Made by a program: the position numbers and the translations under genes. From assembly GCA_021734835.1 (NCBI GenBank), contig JAIPIH010000001.1:248001-312000 (forward strand): a DNA stretch of 64,000 nt, given 5' to 3'. Source of the DNA: Candidatus Cloacimonadota bacterium (GTDB lineage: Bacteria; Cloacimonadota; Cloacimonadia; Cloacimonadales; TCS61). Numbering within the stretch: the stretch's first letter is position 1; every line of letters begins with the position of its first letter. Of the stretch, positions 62,441 to 64,000 are shown piece by piece. The notes beneath the pieces are model-generated. The model did no database searches and was not told the origin of the DNA. It worked only from the letters and a program-made list of their open reading frames with translations.

Positions 62441-62995
62441 ATGATCAAAACTGTTCAGTTAACAACTCCACTTGATGATAAAATACTGGAAACACTTAAA
62501 ATTGGAGATAAAGTGTTGATCAGCGGGAAGATCTATACTGCACGTGATGCAGCTCATAAAAGACTTTACGAGCTAATAAAAAATGGCGAAGAACTTCCAT
62601 TTGATATGACAGGTCAAATAATTTATTATACAGGCCCTGCTCCAACCCCACCGGGAAAATCTATCGGATCTGCCGGACCAACAACCAGCTACAGAATGGA
62701 TAAATATACTCTGAGTTTGCTTACCTTAGGTTTGAAAGCTACGATCGGTAAGGGACAACGCTCGGAAGAGGTCATAAATTCTATGATTCGGAATAAAGCT
62801 GTTTATTTTGTTGCTATCGGTGGAGCAGCCGTTGTAATTGCCAAGGCGATAAAGCAGTCGAAAATAATTGCTTATGATGAACTGGGAACTGAAGCGATTC
62901 GCGAATTAGAAGTCGAAAATTTCCCTTGTTTTGTCGCGAATGATATTGATGGGAATGATATTTTTATGACAGAGGTTAAAAAGTATCAAAAATGA
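62441..62995 (+). CDS. Class I fumarate hydratase, beta subunit
   Basis: A 184-residue beta subunit with KVLISGKIYTARDAAHKRL, IYYTGPAPTPPGK, GSAGPTTSYRMDKYT and IGKG, typical of the C-terminal swivelling domain of class I fumarases. It completes the active site with the alpha subunit encoded 10 bases upstream. GTGAGGAATT precedes the ATG. Together they provide the fumarate/malate step expected in a methylmalonyl-CoA or reductive TCA branch. Confidence 0.93.
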   Translation: MIKTVQLTTPLDDKILETLKIGDKVLISGKIYTARDAAHKRLYELIKNGEELPFDMTGQIIYYTGPAPTPPGKSIGSAGPTTSYRMDKYTLSLLTLGLKATIGKGQRSEEVINSMIRNKAVYFVAIGGAAVVIAKAIKQSKIIAYDELGTEAIRELEVENFPCFVANDIDGNDIFMTEVKKYQK

Positions 62996-63028
62996 AAAAA
63001 CAATGATGAAAAATTGAATGGAGATGAT

Positions 63029-64000
63029 ATGAAACACTTAATTATTATTTTTATGATAATGTTAGTAAATGTATTAAACGGAATAAATATCGGTTCGTTC
63101 CCGGAGTTTCAAAACCACATAAAAGATGAATCTGCTCAAGTAGCTGATATGAAGCTGCACAAGCAACTAAAACAAGCAAGGATCAGCCGTGAATATGAAG
63201 TTGGAGATCAGGAAACTTACTGGCGTTATGACCTGACAATTATGCCTCCAGGCTGGCTTCAAACTCCTGCAACCTGTCGAGCTGTTGGTGAACATTGTTA
63301 TGTGTTTGTTGCAGATGAAGACTGGCAGGTAAATATGGACGAAGCAGATGTGCAAGTAGTATTAAATTATTTGGAATATGAAACAATGAATGGGGATGAT
63401 TATGGTGCGGTAGAGATGGATACTCTGCATTTTGGCAATATGCCGGATGAACTGGATAATGATCTAAAACTTATAGTTTTTTACTCAGCTCTTGGTTCTT
63501 ATAACGGAAGTACTTTTGACGGATATTTCAGTAGTTATAATCAAGTTACAGAAGCGGAAGCTCAACAGATGAATCCTCCTGGACACAGTAATGAATGCGA
63601 GATGATCTATATGACCTGTTATCCTTTAGATCCCACCGATCCAATAAGAATATCTGTTCTGGCACACGAGCTTGAACATCTTATTCACTGGGGTGGCGAT
63701 ATCAACGAAAATTTATGGGTGGATGAAGGTTTAGCAGAGCTGGCAATGGTCTATTTTGGTTTGCCGGATCCTATCTCGCAGTTTAACTCAAATCCCGATA
63801 ACTCCTTGATAACCTGGAATCAAGATTGGGCAGATTATGTTAAAACTATGTTGTTCTTCACTTATTTTGCCGAGCAGTTTGATGACGGTACGATTATCAG
63901 CGATATTGTCAGCGAATCTGCAAACTCTATATCAGGAATTTCTGCTCAACTGATCGCTCATGGATATACGATCCCATTTGTGGGAATATTCAATAACTGG
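63029..64000 (+). CDS. Secreted HExxH zinc metallopeptidase, N-terminal part (truncated by window edge)
   Basis: This frame runs open for 324 residues to the right edge. It starts with a signal peptide (MKHLIIIFMIMLVNVLNG). A propeptide-like part precedes a protease domain with LAHELEHLIHW (HExxH) and, about 19 residues after the second His, WVDEGLAELA, whose Glu is the third zinc ligand in gluzincins. An acidic calcium-like region (NGDDYGAVEMDTLHFG) lies upstream. The pattern recalls peptidases of the M30/thermolysin-like clan. Since the C-terminus is missing, a Por-type sorting tail cannot be checked. It follows fumarase by 33 bases with a GGAGATGAT site. Confidence 0.85.
   Translation, partial: MKHLIIIFMIMLVNVLNGINIGSFPEFQNHIKDESAQVADMKLHKQLKQARISREYEVGDQETYWRYDLTIMPPGWLQTPATCRAVGEHCYVFVADEDWQVNMDEADVQVVLNYLEYETMNGDDYGAVEMDTLHFGNMPDELDNDLKLIVFYSALGSYNGSTFDGYFSSYNQVTEAEAQQMNPPGHSNECEMIYMTCYPLDPTDPIRISVLAHELEHLIHWGGDINENLWVDEGLAELAMVYFGLPDPISQFNSNPDNSLITWNQDWADYVKTMLFFTYFAEQFDDGTIISDIVSESANSISGISAQLIAHGYTIPFVGIFNNW

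Noticed and set aside
1-64000. tRNA, rRNA, CRISPR array, insertion sequence or prophage
   Set aside because: Reading the intergenic spaces showed no cloverleaf, regularly spaced repeat array, transposase or phage gene. A covariance-model scan would be needed to exclude small RNAs.

Overview
The window is an AT-rich bacterial chromosome segment with dense, mostly minus-strand gene clusters. Three large secreted proteins end in a Por-type (type IX secretion) C-terminal sorting domain with an NPFNP-type motif and a terminal KMLLLK-like tail. Together with biotin-dependent sodium-pump decarboxylases, a two-subunit class I fumarase, FeoAB/Fur and a complete HrcA-GrpE-DnaK-DnaJ operon, this suggests an anaerobic, Gram-negative fermenter or syntroph. 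It is best compatible with the candidate phylum Cloacimonadota or a relative. That placement is inferred from gene content, not from a marker phylogeny.

Layout. 1-3.5 kb: rod-shape operon mreB-mreC-(CofE-like ligase)-mreD-mrdA on the minus strand, with mrdA running off the left edge. 3.5-8.3 kb: an Ldh2-type malate/lactate dehydrogenase, a CorA transporter and RecG. 8.3-10.9 kb: fur-feoA-feoB with a plausible promoter and Fur-box-like palindrome. 10.9-16.6 kb: an EamA transporter, phosphopentomutase, a TIR-like (PF10137-type) protein, a CCA-adding enzyme that reads in frame into a small helical protein, and RsmE. 16.8-18.3 kb: a membrane-anchored protein with three SPOR repeats and an SH3 domain. 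18.3-22 kb: biotin carboxyltransferase (OadA-like), a 55-residue small subunit and an MmdA-like carboxyltransferase. 22-24.3 kb: a LarA-like protein and an AEC transporter. 24.4-29.4 kb: hrcA-grpE-dnaK-dnaJ with two CIRCE-like operators. 29.5-33.1 kb: a DUF697-like membrane protein and an S9 peptidase. 33.2-36.9 kb: mmdA-mmdD-mmdC-mmdB, a complete sodium-translocating acyl-CoA decarboxylase. 37-44.7 kb: HD-GYP protein, lipoprotein, TypA, a cytosolic PAS/GAF histidine kinase, an FAH-family enzyme and a PilZ protein. 44.7-59 kb: three secreted sorting-domain proteins interleaved with RarA, a lipid kinase, an RsmI-like methyltransferase and a YfhO-type membrane protein. Two intergenic spacers here share an ordered set of palindromic repeats. 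59.5-64 kb: uvrB, fumarase alpha and beta, and the start of a secreted HExxH metallopeptidase cut by the right edge.

How the genes work together. The two biotin loci (18-22 kb and 33-37 kb) look like a 12S/5S-type methylmalonyl-CoA:pyruvate transcarboxylase and a sodium-pumping methylmalonyl-CoA decarboxylase. With fumarase they fit a methylmalonyl-CoA route of propionate metabolism; the direction of flux cannot be read from sequence. The most unusual items are the in-frame cca/small-protein junction, the CofE-like gene inside the mre operon, the lone TIR-like gene, the paired CIRCE sites and the shared repeat cassette. I saw no rRNA, tRNA, CRISPR array, transposase or prophage gene.
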